Positions 1 to 7,692 of a stretch of DNA of 64,000 nucleotides are shown here, piece after piece. A program made the position numbers and the translations under genes. This DNA is from Dermabacter vaginalis (lineage in GTDB: Bacteria > Actinomycetota > Actinomycetes > Actinomycetales > Dermabacteraceae), in contig NZ_CP012117.1 of NCBI RefSeq assembly GCF_001678905.1, positions 1,612,001-1,676,000 on the forward strand. The letters run 5' to 3'. Under the pieces are notes generated by a model. It was not told the DNA's origin. It saw only the letters and a program-made list of their open reading frames with translations, and did not search any database. Each line of letters begins with the position of its first letter. Within the stretch, counting starts at the first letter, position 1.

Positions 1-259
1 GGCCACGTCCACGGGTGAAGTAGGTTGCAGGCATTGTTTCGAGTCCTTCCTGACTTTCTCGGCGGGCCTTGTGCCCTGCCTTGTGACTCCAGTATATGGC
101 CACATTAAGGACATTGCAACTAGGGCGCGATCGCTTTTTACAGTCGCGCGTAACCTCGAGGGTGCTTCAGTACGCGATGGCGTGGAAGTGTACGGGGGTT
201 TGCGGGGTGCGGCGATAAAGGGGTGTAGGAGCGTTGAGTGTGCAGGAGAGTGCGTGGGT

Positions 260-1048
260 ATGGCGAGGGCATGGAAAGCGGCTGTAAAGGCTGTAGGGGC
301 GTTTGCAGTGGCACTTGTGGTGTTGTGCTCGGTGGTGGCGTGGGTGACGGGTACAACTGTGGGTATTCCAGTGGTGGAGAAATGTGTGGCGTACGAGCGG
401 GATCGGCATGCAGGATGGATGGATGAATTTCCGTGGGTAGATGTGTCACGGGTGGATTGGTTGGGGCGCCTGACGTGGCACGTGCCCGAGTGTGATGCTC
501 TCGAGGGAACGTTTGTGCTGCCGGACGGCTCGCGTGCGGTGTTGGAGGATCAGCCGAGTGCGAGTGAGGTTGAGCAGATGAATGTTGCCGATAGTGCGCA
601 CCGTTTGGTGATTCCGAAGGTAGGTGTCGATACGCAGCTAAAGGTGATGAGTACGTATTCGCGCGGTGGGGAGCGAGTGATTAACCCGCCGACGTTCGAG
701 GATGCGTATCTGGTGCGTGATTGGGGGGACGTGAGTGAAGCTAAGGAGTCGATGGTGGTGGTTGCGTTGCATTCCACGCGGCGACTGCCCGACGTGGCGG
801 GGTCACGATTGATTGATATTGAAGCGGGGACTGCGCGTGTGGGTGCTGGAGATGAGATTGGTGTGGATGGGTATGTGTATCGCGTGAAGGCGGTGCATGT
901 GCAGTCGAAGAAGTCGGTGCCGTCGGCGTCGGAGCTGTGGCGGCAGGAGCCGGGCAAGTTGTTGATTTTTACGTGTTTGCAGCGCTCATCAGGTCGCAGT
1001 TTGGACAACGTGATTGTGGAGGCGTATTTAGAGCCGTCGGCGGCGTAG
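260..1048 (+). CDS. Sortase (class E/F-like transpeptidase)
   Basis: Membrane-anchored cysteine transpeptidase of 262 residues, expected to attach surface proteins outside the cell. One hydrophobic segment near residues 9-31 anchors the N-terminus. The sortase catalytic set is visible: His171 in ALHSTRR, Cys239 in LIFTCLQR, and an Arg a few residues later (about 246) in SSGRSLDN. The ATG at 260 is preferred over the longer frame from 71 because GGAG lies about 11 bases upstream and the added residues look random. The gene converges with the large surface adhesin to its right, a plausible substrate. The subclass is not certain; the TC-x5/6-R spacing and the small size fit class E/F of actinobacteria. 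Confidence 0.85.
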   Translation: MARAWKAAVKAVGAFAVALVVLCSVVAWVTGTTVGIPVVEKCVAYERDRHAGWMDEFPWVDVSRVDWLGRLTWHVPECDALEGTFVLPDGSRAVLEDQPSASEVEQMNVADSAHRLVIPKVGVDTQLKVMSTYSRGGERVINPPTFEDAYLVRDWGDVSEAKESMVVVALHSTRRLPDVAGSRLIDIEAGTARVGAGDEIGVDGYVYRVKAVHVQSKKSVPSASELWRQEPGKLLIFTCLQRSSGRSLDNVIVEAYLEPSAA

Positions 1049-1144
1049 AAGCGAGGCGCGTTGCGGGGGTGGGTGCGGTGAGTGAGTGTCAGGGCGTTGC
1101 AGCGTGCAGCGTTCGAGGTAGTGCAGTGTGAGGAGCGAATACGC

Positions 1145-1453
1145 ATGGCTGTGAACGTGTCGAATAAGCCGGTGGTGATGCCGGGGGTCAGTGAGGAGTC
1201 TCAGCGTACGCATGTGGATCGCGTGTATGGGCGTGAGAAGCTGCCGGTGTGGGCACAGTTGAAACTTCGCGGGTTGGAGGCCAATTTCGATTTGACCGGC
1301 ACGACGGCGTTTCTCGCGGATGAGGACACGATGGTGCTAGTCGCACCTGAACAGTTTGGGGAGGACTCCATTCAGGTTGAGGTGCATAGGGAGCCACGTC
1401 CCTACGGGGGCATGGAGGACTCGCTTACGTTCCGGCGTATCGCGTGGGAGTAG
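1145..1453 (+). CDS. Hypothetical protein, 102 aa
   Basis: Small soluble protein without signal peptide or membrane segment, family not recognised. The ATG at 1145 follows GAGGAG at good spacing; a GTG at 1082 in the same frame has no clear ribosome site. The middle (KLRGLEANFDLTGTTAFLADEDTMVLVAPEQ) looks like a compact alpha/beta fold with alternating hydrophobic residues. It lies about 100 bases behind the sortase in the same direction and just before a terminator, so the two are probably co-transcribed. Confidence 0.6.
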   Translation: MAVNVSNKPVVMPGVSEESQRTHVDRVYGREKLPVWAQLKLRGLEANFDLTGTTAFLADEDTMVLVAPEQFGEDSIQVEVHREPRPYGGMEDSLTFRRIAWE

Positions 1454-1490
1454 CGGTACGGCTGTAAGCGGGTTCAGCTAGGGAAAGATA

Positions 1491-1531
1491 GCGCCCCGGT
1501 ACGTCATGGCTGGACGTGCCGGGGCGTTTTT
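1491..1531 (+). terminator. Rho-independent terminator after the sortase/102-aa unit
   Basis: The arms GCGCCCCGGTACGTC and GGACGTGCCGGGGCG form a long GC-rich stem with a short loop, followed by TTTTTAT. It closes the rightward sortase operon. Confidence 0.85.
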
Positions 1532-1596
1532 ATGCCCGAAACATGCTGAGCTGTCGGCGTTAGTGGAAGCGGCTAGTGGGTCATGTGGGTAGAGGT

Positions 1597-1646
1597 GGAG
1601 GGCGAGAGCGGCCACGAGGTGGTGTGGTCTCTCTCGCCCTCCGTTT
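1597..1646 (+). terminator. Second hairpin between convergent genes
   Basis: The arms GGAGGGCGAGAG and CTCTCGCCCTCC are separated by about 22 bases and followed by GTTTT. The loop is long, so this may be a backup terminator for the rightward unit; read leftward from the adhesin gene there is no T run. Confidence 0.5.
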
Positions 1647-1674
1647 TGGGGAAGTGAGCGGCGCTAGAGGTATG

Positions 1675-4600
1675 TCACTGCTTGTGAGTGTTCTTGGCGT
1701 CGCTCTTGTTGTTGCGGCGGAAGGCGGTGAAGCCGACTCCTGCTGCAACGGCTGCCGCGAGTCCGGTCAGGTACCCGAAGGGGTTGTGACCAAGCTCGTA
1801 GACAGCGGTCTTAACCACTGCGCCGGGATCCTTGGGAATGCGCTTAATGACGTCTCCCGGGGTGGTGATGCGTTCTCCGTGCCAGTCGTCGGCGTCGGAG
1901 ACGGTCTTGTGGGTGTAGACGCTGTCGCCGGTGACGGTGATGGTGTCCTTGTGCGTCTTATCTACGCCCTTGAGGGTGCCTCGTCCGGTGAGGGTTTCAC
2001 CGACGGCGAGGTCGTGAATGTCGCTCAGAGGGATCCACTGACCGTTCTTCTTGACGGTGATGTTGCCGACCTCGCCGGTGGTGCCTTCAGCGGTCTTATC
2101 GACTGCTTGAAGGTTGGTGAGGGGAACGTCGCCGGTGTTGGTGAGAGTGAACGCGATTTCAGTCGTATCTCCGTTAATGGTGTACGGATTTTCAGCGTCG
2201 TCGCGGTCGCCTCGCTTTTCACCTTCTGAAAGTGTCCACTTTTCAACGTCGATGCTGGGGTGTTCCGGCGTGCGGGTCTTGACCTCGTTCGAGAGTCGTT
2301 CCTTGCCGTTGTACACCTCGCGGTGAACGTTGGTGACCTCGCCGGGAGCGATTCGCGTCATGGACGTGTAGGCGCTGAACGCAGCAGGCATGTCCGGGCG
2401 CGAGTTCACCAGGGCGAGGAACTTCTCGGTCGCGGTGACCGTGAAGGTGTGGGTCTCGTTGTCCCATTCCGTGGTGAATAGACCGGCATAGGTTTCCGAC
2501 TCATGACCGGCGCTATCGGCAAGCAGGTCGCCCTTAGAGAACACCTTGGTGTCACCGTCGTAAATGTCGGTCTCGGCGTAGACGGCCCAGATCCCGTTGT
2601 AGTGATCCATCTGCGCGTTGAACGTGTCCGAGATACTCCAGTCCTTGGCGTTGTATGCGCGGTCGGCGGGGATCGTGGACGAGTTCAGCTTGTAGTTGAA
2701 CACACTGTTGAGCGCGATTTCTTTGCCGTTCAGGGAGTCCTGGTCGGCCTCGGAAACAACAACATCCTTTTCAGGGTCAATATCCTTGAGCGGGTTAGAC
2801 ACGGTTTCGGTCTGCTGAACAAAGTTGTTCGTGGACTGCCAGGCCGTGTTGAGGATGGTGTAACCGTCGGTTTCTTTCTTCACGGTTGCGGGCAGGTACA
2901 CGTAGTAGTCCTTGCCGAGTAGCGCCTGGTCGATGATTGCGCTTGTTCGAGCGTTCACCGCTTGGGCAGCATACGCGGCAAGGTCAGCGGGCTGCGGGTC
3001 GCCCGGGATGTCCTCGTCCCAAGCGTTATGCGTGTCGATGGTCTTGGCGAAGATGTAGGCCTTGCCGTCCTTGACCTGAACGTTGAACTTGCTGGTGACG
3101 TCGTCGCCGGTCTCCTTGTCCACGACACTGATTCCCTCGGCCTTGAGGTCGAGGTAGTTTTCGTCGTAGTCGTCAACGAGGCCGAGCTTGCGCACGTCGT
3201 AGGCGAGTTCGCTGCGCGGTGCGCCGCCGTCGAGGGTGAGGCGGTACAGAATAATGTCGCCTTCCACAACGGTCTTACCGTCAATGTCCTGCTTGTCGGT
3301 GTTGAGGTCTTCCTTGTGAGGTTCCACGTTCGGAATGTTCACTTCGGGGATCTCGGTTGCGGTCTTGGCGCCGTTGAGAATTTCGAAGGCTTGGTTGCGG
3401 ACCTGAGTTCCGCCGACAGCGGTGTCTTTGATTGTGCCGTCGAAGCGCATGATGAGCCATCCGCTTTCGCCTGCCTTGAGGTTCTTGGCAACCCAGTCGT
3501 CGTGGAACGTGACCACGAAGGAGTGGGTGTCGGTGTTCCACTTGACGGTGTAGTTGCTGCGCGGGATCGGGCGGTTCGTGCGCGTGTCGTAAAACTCGAG
3601 GGAGTCACGGTTCGGCTCGAACTGCGGATCGTACTGGTCTTCAACGGCGAACGACTTGACCGGCTGATCACCGTGGGCGGTGTTGTCGGGGATGTTCACG
3701 TCGAGTTCGACGTTGTATTCGACCGTCTGGCCGGGGAATACACCGAGGCCGTCGATGGAGGCCTGGTCGCCGCCTTCGCTCAGCGAACCGTAGACGTCCT
3801 TGTGGGGGTCGGGGGTCCACGTGAACACGGGCGGTACGTTCGTGGGGCGCTCGGTGTCGTTCCATTGTTCGAAGCCAGCGTTCGTGAGCTTCACGAGGTC
3901 GCCGTGGGTGGCGTAGTCGTCGCGGAAGTGTCCGCCGATCACGAGGTCAGTGACGCCATCCTTGTCCAGGCCCTTGGTCTGATCGAGGAAGGACTGCTTG
4001 GCGGTGGCAATCGTCTTGGTGCCGTCGACCTTGATGGTGAACTGGTCCGTGACGTCCTTGCCGTTGAAGAACACTTTCGCCTTAGAGGCGTCAGTGAAGT
4101 CCACATACTTGGCCGCGTCGGTCCAGTCGTCGGTGATGACGTACTTGGTCAGCGGGCGGGCGAGGTTCGCGGGGACCTTGCCGTTGACGCTCGCATACAC
4201 GGTGTCGTTTTGAAGGAACGTCTTTTGGTCGGCGCCTTTCTTGTTTGTCCACTCGGGATCGTTCGCTACGAGGGCACCGTTTTCGTCAAGCGCCCACACC
4301 TTGTCAGGCTTCGGTGTTTGCGTGAACACGGGCGGGGTGTTGGTTTGGTGGCCTTCGTTGTTGAGGGTGAACGTGCCGTCGTTGTGGAGGACGGTGTTCT
4401 TCCCGTTCGTGTCGTAGTCGCTCTTGAATGCGCCCGTGATGACGAGCTTGAGTTCACCGTCTTTGTCCAGGCCCTTGGTCTTGTCCAGGAAGGACTTCTT
4501 GGCGGTGGCAATCGTCTTGGTGCCTTCCACCTTGATAGTGAATTGATCCGTGACGTCCGCACCGTTGTAGTACACCTTGGCCTTGGAGGCGTCGGTGAAG

Positions 4601-6240
4601 TCTACGTACTGTGCGGCCTTCGTCCAGTCGTCGGTGATCTCGAGGGATTCGAGGTTGCTTGGCATGTGCGCGGGCACGTTGCCGTTGACGACTGCGCTGA
4701 CGGGTGAGCCAGGAAGGAATACTTTGCCGTCCGCGCCAACGGTGTTGGTGTGGTCGGGATCGGCGGTTGTGAGGGCGCCTTCCTGGTCGAGTACCCATGC
4801 CTTGTCGGTGTGGGGAATGACCTTGCGGGTGCCCTTGCTGTTGCCGTTGTAGGTGGTGCCTTCGATGATGACCTTGGAGTCGTCGGGAAGGTCGTATTCC
4901 TTCTTGTTCGGCAGAACATAGGTAGGTACGACGAGGGTGTAGTCGCCTGGAGCCGTCATGCCGGTTACGTGTGCGGAGACGATGATCTTTCCGCTAGTGC
5001 CGCGATCAATCTTGATATCGGCGGGGACCTTCTTGCCGTTCGGGTCGAGAACATACACGGCGTCTTTGACGTCGGCGGCGTTGGAGCCGATGAAGGCCTG
5101 ATCGGTGTTGATCGTGTCCACGATGGTCATTGCGTCGTAGCCGTTGGAGTTCGCGACGATACGCGCGTCGGTTGCTTGACCAGCAACGAGCTGAGCGCTG
5201 CTTGGCAGGGTCTCGGTGGTGCCGGGGACGTAGAGTTCCTTTTCGACGCTCGGGTTGAGTTTCGCATCCCAGGTTTCGCGCGGGTCACGGTCGGGAGTAT
5301 CGACCGCTGCGGCCATTTTCCCTTGTTTGTCGATCTTCACGTCGAACCAGAACTTGCCTGCGGGCCATTCGCTCCAACCGAAGTCGGCGGGAGTGAAGTT
5401 GGGGCTGCGGGTGTCGCCCTTGGTTTTGAGGTCGATGTTCTTAGAGACGGACTTGCCCTTGTTCTTGCCAGCGCCGTCCCAGTGGAGGATGACGTCGGCC
5501 TTGACGCTCGAGCCGTCACCGTCAGCGGCGTGAATCATGTCGTTGACGGGGGTTGTCGTACCGGCCATCTCGAACGAGGTCGCCACGTCGGTGGTGATCT
5601 TGAGGTTGTAGTTCGGGGACTTCGGTTCTTCTTCGTTCAGCGCCACGCAGACAACGGAAACGTTCGCGCCGGCGTCGCGAGTTTCCTGCATAAACTCCTC
5701 ATACACACTGCGCTGCTGTGCTGCGTTATATCCCTTGAGGGATTTGGCGGCGTCGGCCCAGTACTGGTTGTACCAGCGTTGATAGTCGGTGTTGACCGCG
5801 CCAAAGGTCGAGAACTTGCCGTCGACTTTGCCGTAGGAGACGCCTACCTGGACAACGCGCGACGGTCGCTTGCCATCGGACGAGCGTGCGGTGGCTTCTT
5901 GAAGGGCATCGCTACAAGCATTCGTGAATGAGTTTTGGATGCGTTCGGGGCGTGTGAGGGGGAAGGTCTCATTGTTTTGCGCCATGTTGATGAAGTAGTT
6001 GATTGAGTCCGTTCCCCATCCCTGTCGCGGGTTGGTGTTCGGATCGCCATCAGTGACCGCGTATGCGTCGTCCTCGGTGTAGAGGGCGAAGTGGGTGGCG
6101 GCGCTTCCACCTGCGCCGCCGCCGCTTACTGCGCCGCCTCCGACGGCGGCGAACGCTGCCGGGGCACTGATCGCGGTAATGGTCACTGCCGCGCCTACTG
6201 CTCGAAGCAGGGGCCGTTTGTTGGGGGTTGTGGTAGTCAT
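1675..6240 (-). CDS. Large surface adhesin with antigen I/II-like C-terminal domains
   Basis: Exported protein of 1521 residues. The ATG at 6240 follows GAAGGAC and starts a clear signal peptide (MTTTTPNKRP, hydrophobic core, cut near APAAFA-AVGG). After a Gly/Ala linker comes an unrecognised N-terminal domain with two cysteines (FTNACSD and VVCVALNE). Two tandem 167-residue repeats start at residues 479 and 646. From about residue 813 to 1390 the sequence resembles the C-terminal isopeptide-stabilised domains of streptococcal antigen I/II (SspB): compare KDVVVSEADQ, LNSVFNYKL, IPADRAYN and HYNGIWAVYAETDI. A DUF11-like domain follows. The end has a hydrophobic stretch (GYLTGLAAAVAAGVGFTAF) and a basic tail like a sortase substrate, but no LPXTG. 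A role in host or bacterial attachment is inferred from the family. Confidence 0.85.
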   Translation of the reverse strand: MTTTTPNKRPLLRAVGAAVTITAISAPAAFAAVGGGAVSGGGAGGSAATHFALYTEDDAYAVTDGDPNTNPRQGWGTDSINYFINMAQNNETFPLTRPERIQNSFTNACSDALQEATARSSDGKRPSRVVQVGVSYGKVDGKFSTFGAVNTDYQRWYNQYWADAAKSLKGYNAAQQRSVYEEFMQETRDAGANVSVVCVALNEEEPKSPNYNLKITTDVATSFEMAGTTTPVNDMIHAADGDGSSVKADVILHWDGAGKNKGKSVSKNIDLKTKGDTRSPNFTPADFGWSEWPAGKFWFDVKIDKQGKMAAAVDTPDRDPRETWDAKLNPSVEKELYVPGTTETLPSSAQLVAGQATDARIVANSNGYDAMTIVDTINTDQAFIGSNAADVKDAVYVLDPNGKKVPADIKIDRGTSGKIIVSAHVTGMTAPGDYTLVVPTYVLPNKKEYDLPDDSKVIIEGTTYNGNSKGTRKVIPHTDKAWVLDQEGALTTADPDHTNTVGADGKVFLPGSPVSAVVNGNVPAHMPSNLESLEITDDWTKAAQYVDFTDASKAKVYYNGADVTDQFTIKVEGTKTIATAKKSFLDKTKGLDKDGELKLVITGAFKSDYDTNGKNTVLHNDGTFTLNNEGHQTNTPPVFTQTPKPDKVWALDENGALVANDPEWTNKKGADQKTFLQNDTVYASVNGKVPANLARPLTKYVITDDWTDAAKYVDFTDASKAKVFFNGKDVTDQFTIKVDGTKTIATAKQSFLDQTKGLDKDGVTDLVIGGHFRDDYATHGDLVKLTNAGFEQWNDTERPTNVPPVFTWTPDPHKDVYGSLSEGGDQASIDGLGVFPGQTVEYNVELDVNIPDNTAHGDQPVKSFAVEDQYDPQFEPNRDSLEFYDTRTNRPIPRSNYTVKWNTDTHSFVVTFHDDWVAKNLKAGESGWLIMRFDGTIKDTAVGGTQVRNQAFEILNGAKTATEIPEVNIPNVEPHKEDLNTDKQDIDGKTVVEGDIILYRLTLDGGAPRSELAYDVRKLGLVDDYDENYLDLKAEGISVVDKETGDDVTSKFNVQVKDGKAYIFAKTIDTHNAWDEDIPGDPQPADLAAYAAQAVNARTSAIIDQALLGKDYYVYLPATVKKETDGYTILNTAWQSTNNFVQQTETVSNPLKDIDPEKDVVVSEADQDSLNGKEIALNSVFNYKLNSSTIPADRAYNAKDWSISDTFNAQMDHYNGIWAVYAETDIYDGDTKVFSKGDLLADSAGHESETYAGLFTTEWDNETHTFTVTATEKFLALVNSRPDMPAAFSAYTSMTRIAPGEVTNVHREVYNGKERLSNEVKTRTPEHPSIDVEKWTLSEGEKRGDRDDAENPYTINGDTTEIAFTLTNTGDVPLTNLQAVDKTAEGTTGEVGNITVKKNGQWIPLSDIHDLAVGETLTGRGTLKGVDKTHKDTITVTGDSVYTHKTVSDADDWHGERITTPGDVIKRIPKDPGAVVKTAVYELGHNPFGYLTGLAAAVAAGVGFTAFRRNNKSDAKNTHKQ
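3805..4305 (-). repeat. Adhesin repeat unit 2 (167 codons)
   Basis: Second unit, starting DKVWALDENG, immediately following unit 1. The two differ mostly at their starts (loop and charge changes) while the middle is nearly identical, as expected for stacked stalk domains. Confidence 0.85.
4306..4806 (-). repeat. Adhesin repeat unit 1 (167 codons)
   Basis: First of two tandem 501-base units, starting DKAWVLDQEG. It shares the long block YVDFTDASKAKV, DVTDQFTIKV and GTKTIATAK with unit 2. Confidence 0.85.
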
Positions 6241-6329
6241 GTATGTCCTTCTCACGTGAAAGAGGGGTATTACCACCTACTTATCGCGCAACGAGTGACA
6301 CTGTGACTGAGTTCTATGGGACACAGCAA

Positions 6330-6355
6330 AGGCCCGCCACAGGCGTGGCGGGCCT
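6330..6355 (-). terminator. Terminator of the Ser/Lys-rich lipoprotein gene
   Basis: Perfect stem AAGGCCCGCCAC / GTGGCGGGCCTT with a four-base loop. Read leftward it ends in TTTGCTG, fitting termination of the gene ending at 6375 before the adhesin promoter region. Confidence 0.75.
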
Positions 6356-6374
6356 TGTGCTTCGTGGGGGCGTT

Positions 6375-7592
6375 CTACGGCCAGATTTCGTTTCCGGTGC
6401 AGTCACGACCGTAGATGTTGCCGAAGGAGTCCTTGTGGCAACCCGGAGGAGCGCCGCGGTCGTCGTAGTTATCCTCGAACTTCGGGGTCTTGAAGCCGGG
6501 GGTGGTGTTGGAGTCGCCTCCCTTGGAGGGTTTCTTCGACTTCTTCGGGGCGTCCTTCTTCTTCCCACTGCTCTTCTTTGGCGTGGACTTCTTTGTGCCG
6601 GACTGTTTCTTGCTGCTGCTCTTCTTCGAGTCCGACTTCGATGTTTTCGAGCTGGACTGTTTCTTGCTACTGCTCTTCTTCGAGTCAGAGGAGGGCTTCT
6701 TCGAGCTGGACTTGGACTTCGTGGAGTCCGACGTTGACTTCTTCGAGCTGGTCTTCTTGCTGCTGTCCTGCTTAGAGTCCGAGGAGGACTTCTGCGAGGT
6801 GGACTTCGTCGAGCTGGAGTGTTTCGAGTCGGACGTGGCCTTCTTCGAGGCGTCGTCGTTGGTGTTCGAGCTTGCTTTGGAGTTGTTGCTCTTGGGTTGA
6901 GCGTTCTGGGCGTTGGCCTTGGTTTGCTGGGATGCTTCCACGGCGCCCTTTTGTTCATTCAGGGCCTTGAGCTGGTTGTGAAGCGCTGCTGTGTGTTCGT
7001 CGAGGGCTGCCGGGTCGTTGGTGTCAACGGTGGCGTTGAGTGTTTTCTGAGCTTCGTCGATCCTCGCGCGTAGCTGGTCGCGGGTAGCGTTGTCGGCTAC
7101 CTTGTCGGCGCTGGAGTCGTGAAGGGTGTTGGCGGCGTCGAGCGCAGTGGTGAGTGCTTGTGCGGCTTCGCTGTTGCGGTCTTTTGCGGCTGCAAGCACC
7201 GTTTCGTCGAGGTCGGCAATGAGGGCGCTTGTGGAGGTATTGAGGTTCGTTGTGGCGCTTTTGAGTGTGGCGGCGTGTTGGTCGATTGTCGCTGCGTCGT
7301 CTTTGCCTTGGCATGCGGGGACACTGTCGGCCTTGGTTTCTTCGAGTGTGGCGGTCAGTGCCTTAGCGTCTTCGTTATTGTCGAGGGTGAAGCCTTCAGT
7401 GGCACGGGCTTTATCGAGGGTGGCAGTGGCGGTGTCCGCTGCGTCGTGGTAGGCGGTGAGTGCGGTCTGGTAGCTCTTTGTGGCGCTGTCGCAGGTCGGG
7501 GCGGCGGTGGCGTTGGAGGTGCAGCCGGTGCCTCCGATGACGAGGGCGAGCGCCGTGATCGCGGTGGCGATGATCGGCGTTGTGCGTTTCAT
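6375..7592 (-). CDS. Probable lipoprotein with Ser/Lys-rich repetitive region
   Basis: A 405-residue exported protein. The ATG follows AAAAGGA. The N-terminus has a positively charged start, a hydrophobic core and GGTGC with Cys24, a lipobox that lacks the usual Leu at -3, so lipid attachment is likely but not certain. Residues about 30-225 are Ala/Thr-rich and helical (coiled-coil type). Residues about 235-365 are low complexity, built of SKKSSSKK/SDSK variants with strong positive charge. The last 40 residues contain two cysteines in GCHKDSFGNIYGRDCTGNEIW, which looks like a small conserved disulfide module. Function unknown; a wall- or polyanion-spanning stalk is inference. Confidence 0.7.
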   Translation of the reverse strand: MKRTTPIIATAITALALVIGGTGCTSNATAAPTCDSATKSYQTALTAYHDAADTATATLDKARATEGFTLDNNEDAKALTATLEETKADSVPACQGKDDAATIDQHAATLKSATTNLNTSTSALIADLDETVLAAAKDRNSEAAQALTTALDAANTLHDSSADKVADNATRDQLRARIDEAQKTLNATVDTNDPAALDEHTAALHNQLKALNEQKGAVEASQQTKANAQNAQPKSNNSKASSNTNDDASKKATSDSKHSSSTKSTSQKSSSDSKQDSSKKTSSKKSTSDSTKSKSSSKKPSSDSKKSSSKKQSSSKTSKSDSKKSSSKKQSGTKKSTPKKSSGKKKDAPKKSKKPSKGGDSNTTPGFKTPKFEDNYDDRGAPPGCHKDSFGNIYGRDCTGNEIWP

Positions 7593-7692
7593 TGTCGCGT
7601 CCTTTTCAGTGTGTGGGGTTCGGTTTCATTGTCTGCCAGGAGTGGCGGGACTGTCATGGGTTTGCGGGGTTGCTGTGAGCGGGTTGTGGTGG

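Noticed and set aside
1..259. Gene in the left edge region
   Set aside because: Frame from 71 has no coding character before 260 and no ribosome site; nothing else recognised.
2962..4707. 581-residue frame opposite the adhesin gene
   Set aside because: It mirrors the adhesin repeats in the antisense strand, has no ribosome site or domain, and is an open-frame artefact of codon bias.
6288..6302. Near-palindrome AGTGACACTGTGACT before the adhesin promoter
   Set aside because: Three mismatches between arms; too weak to call an operator.
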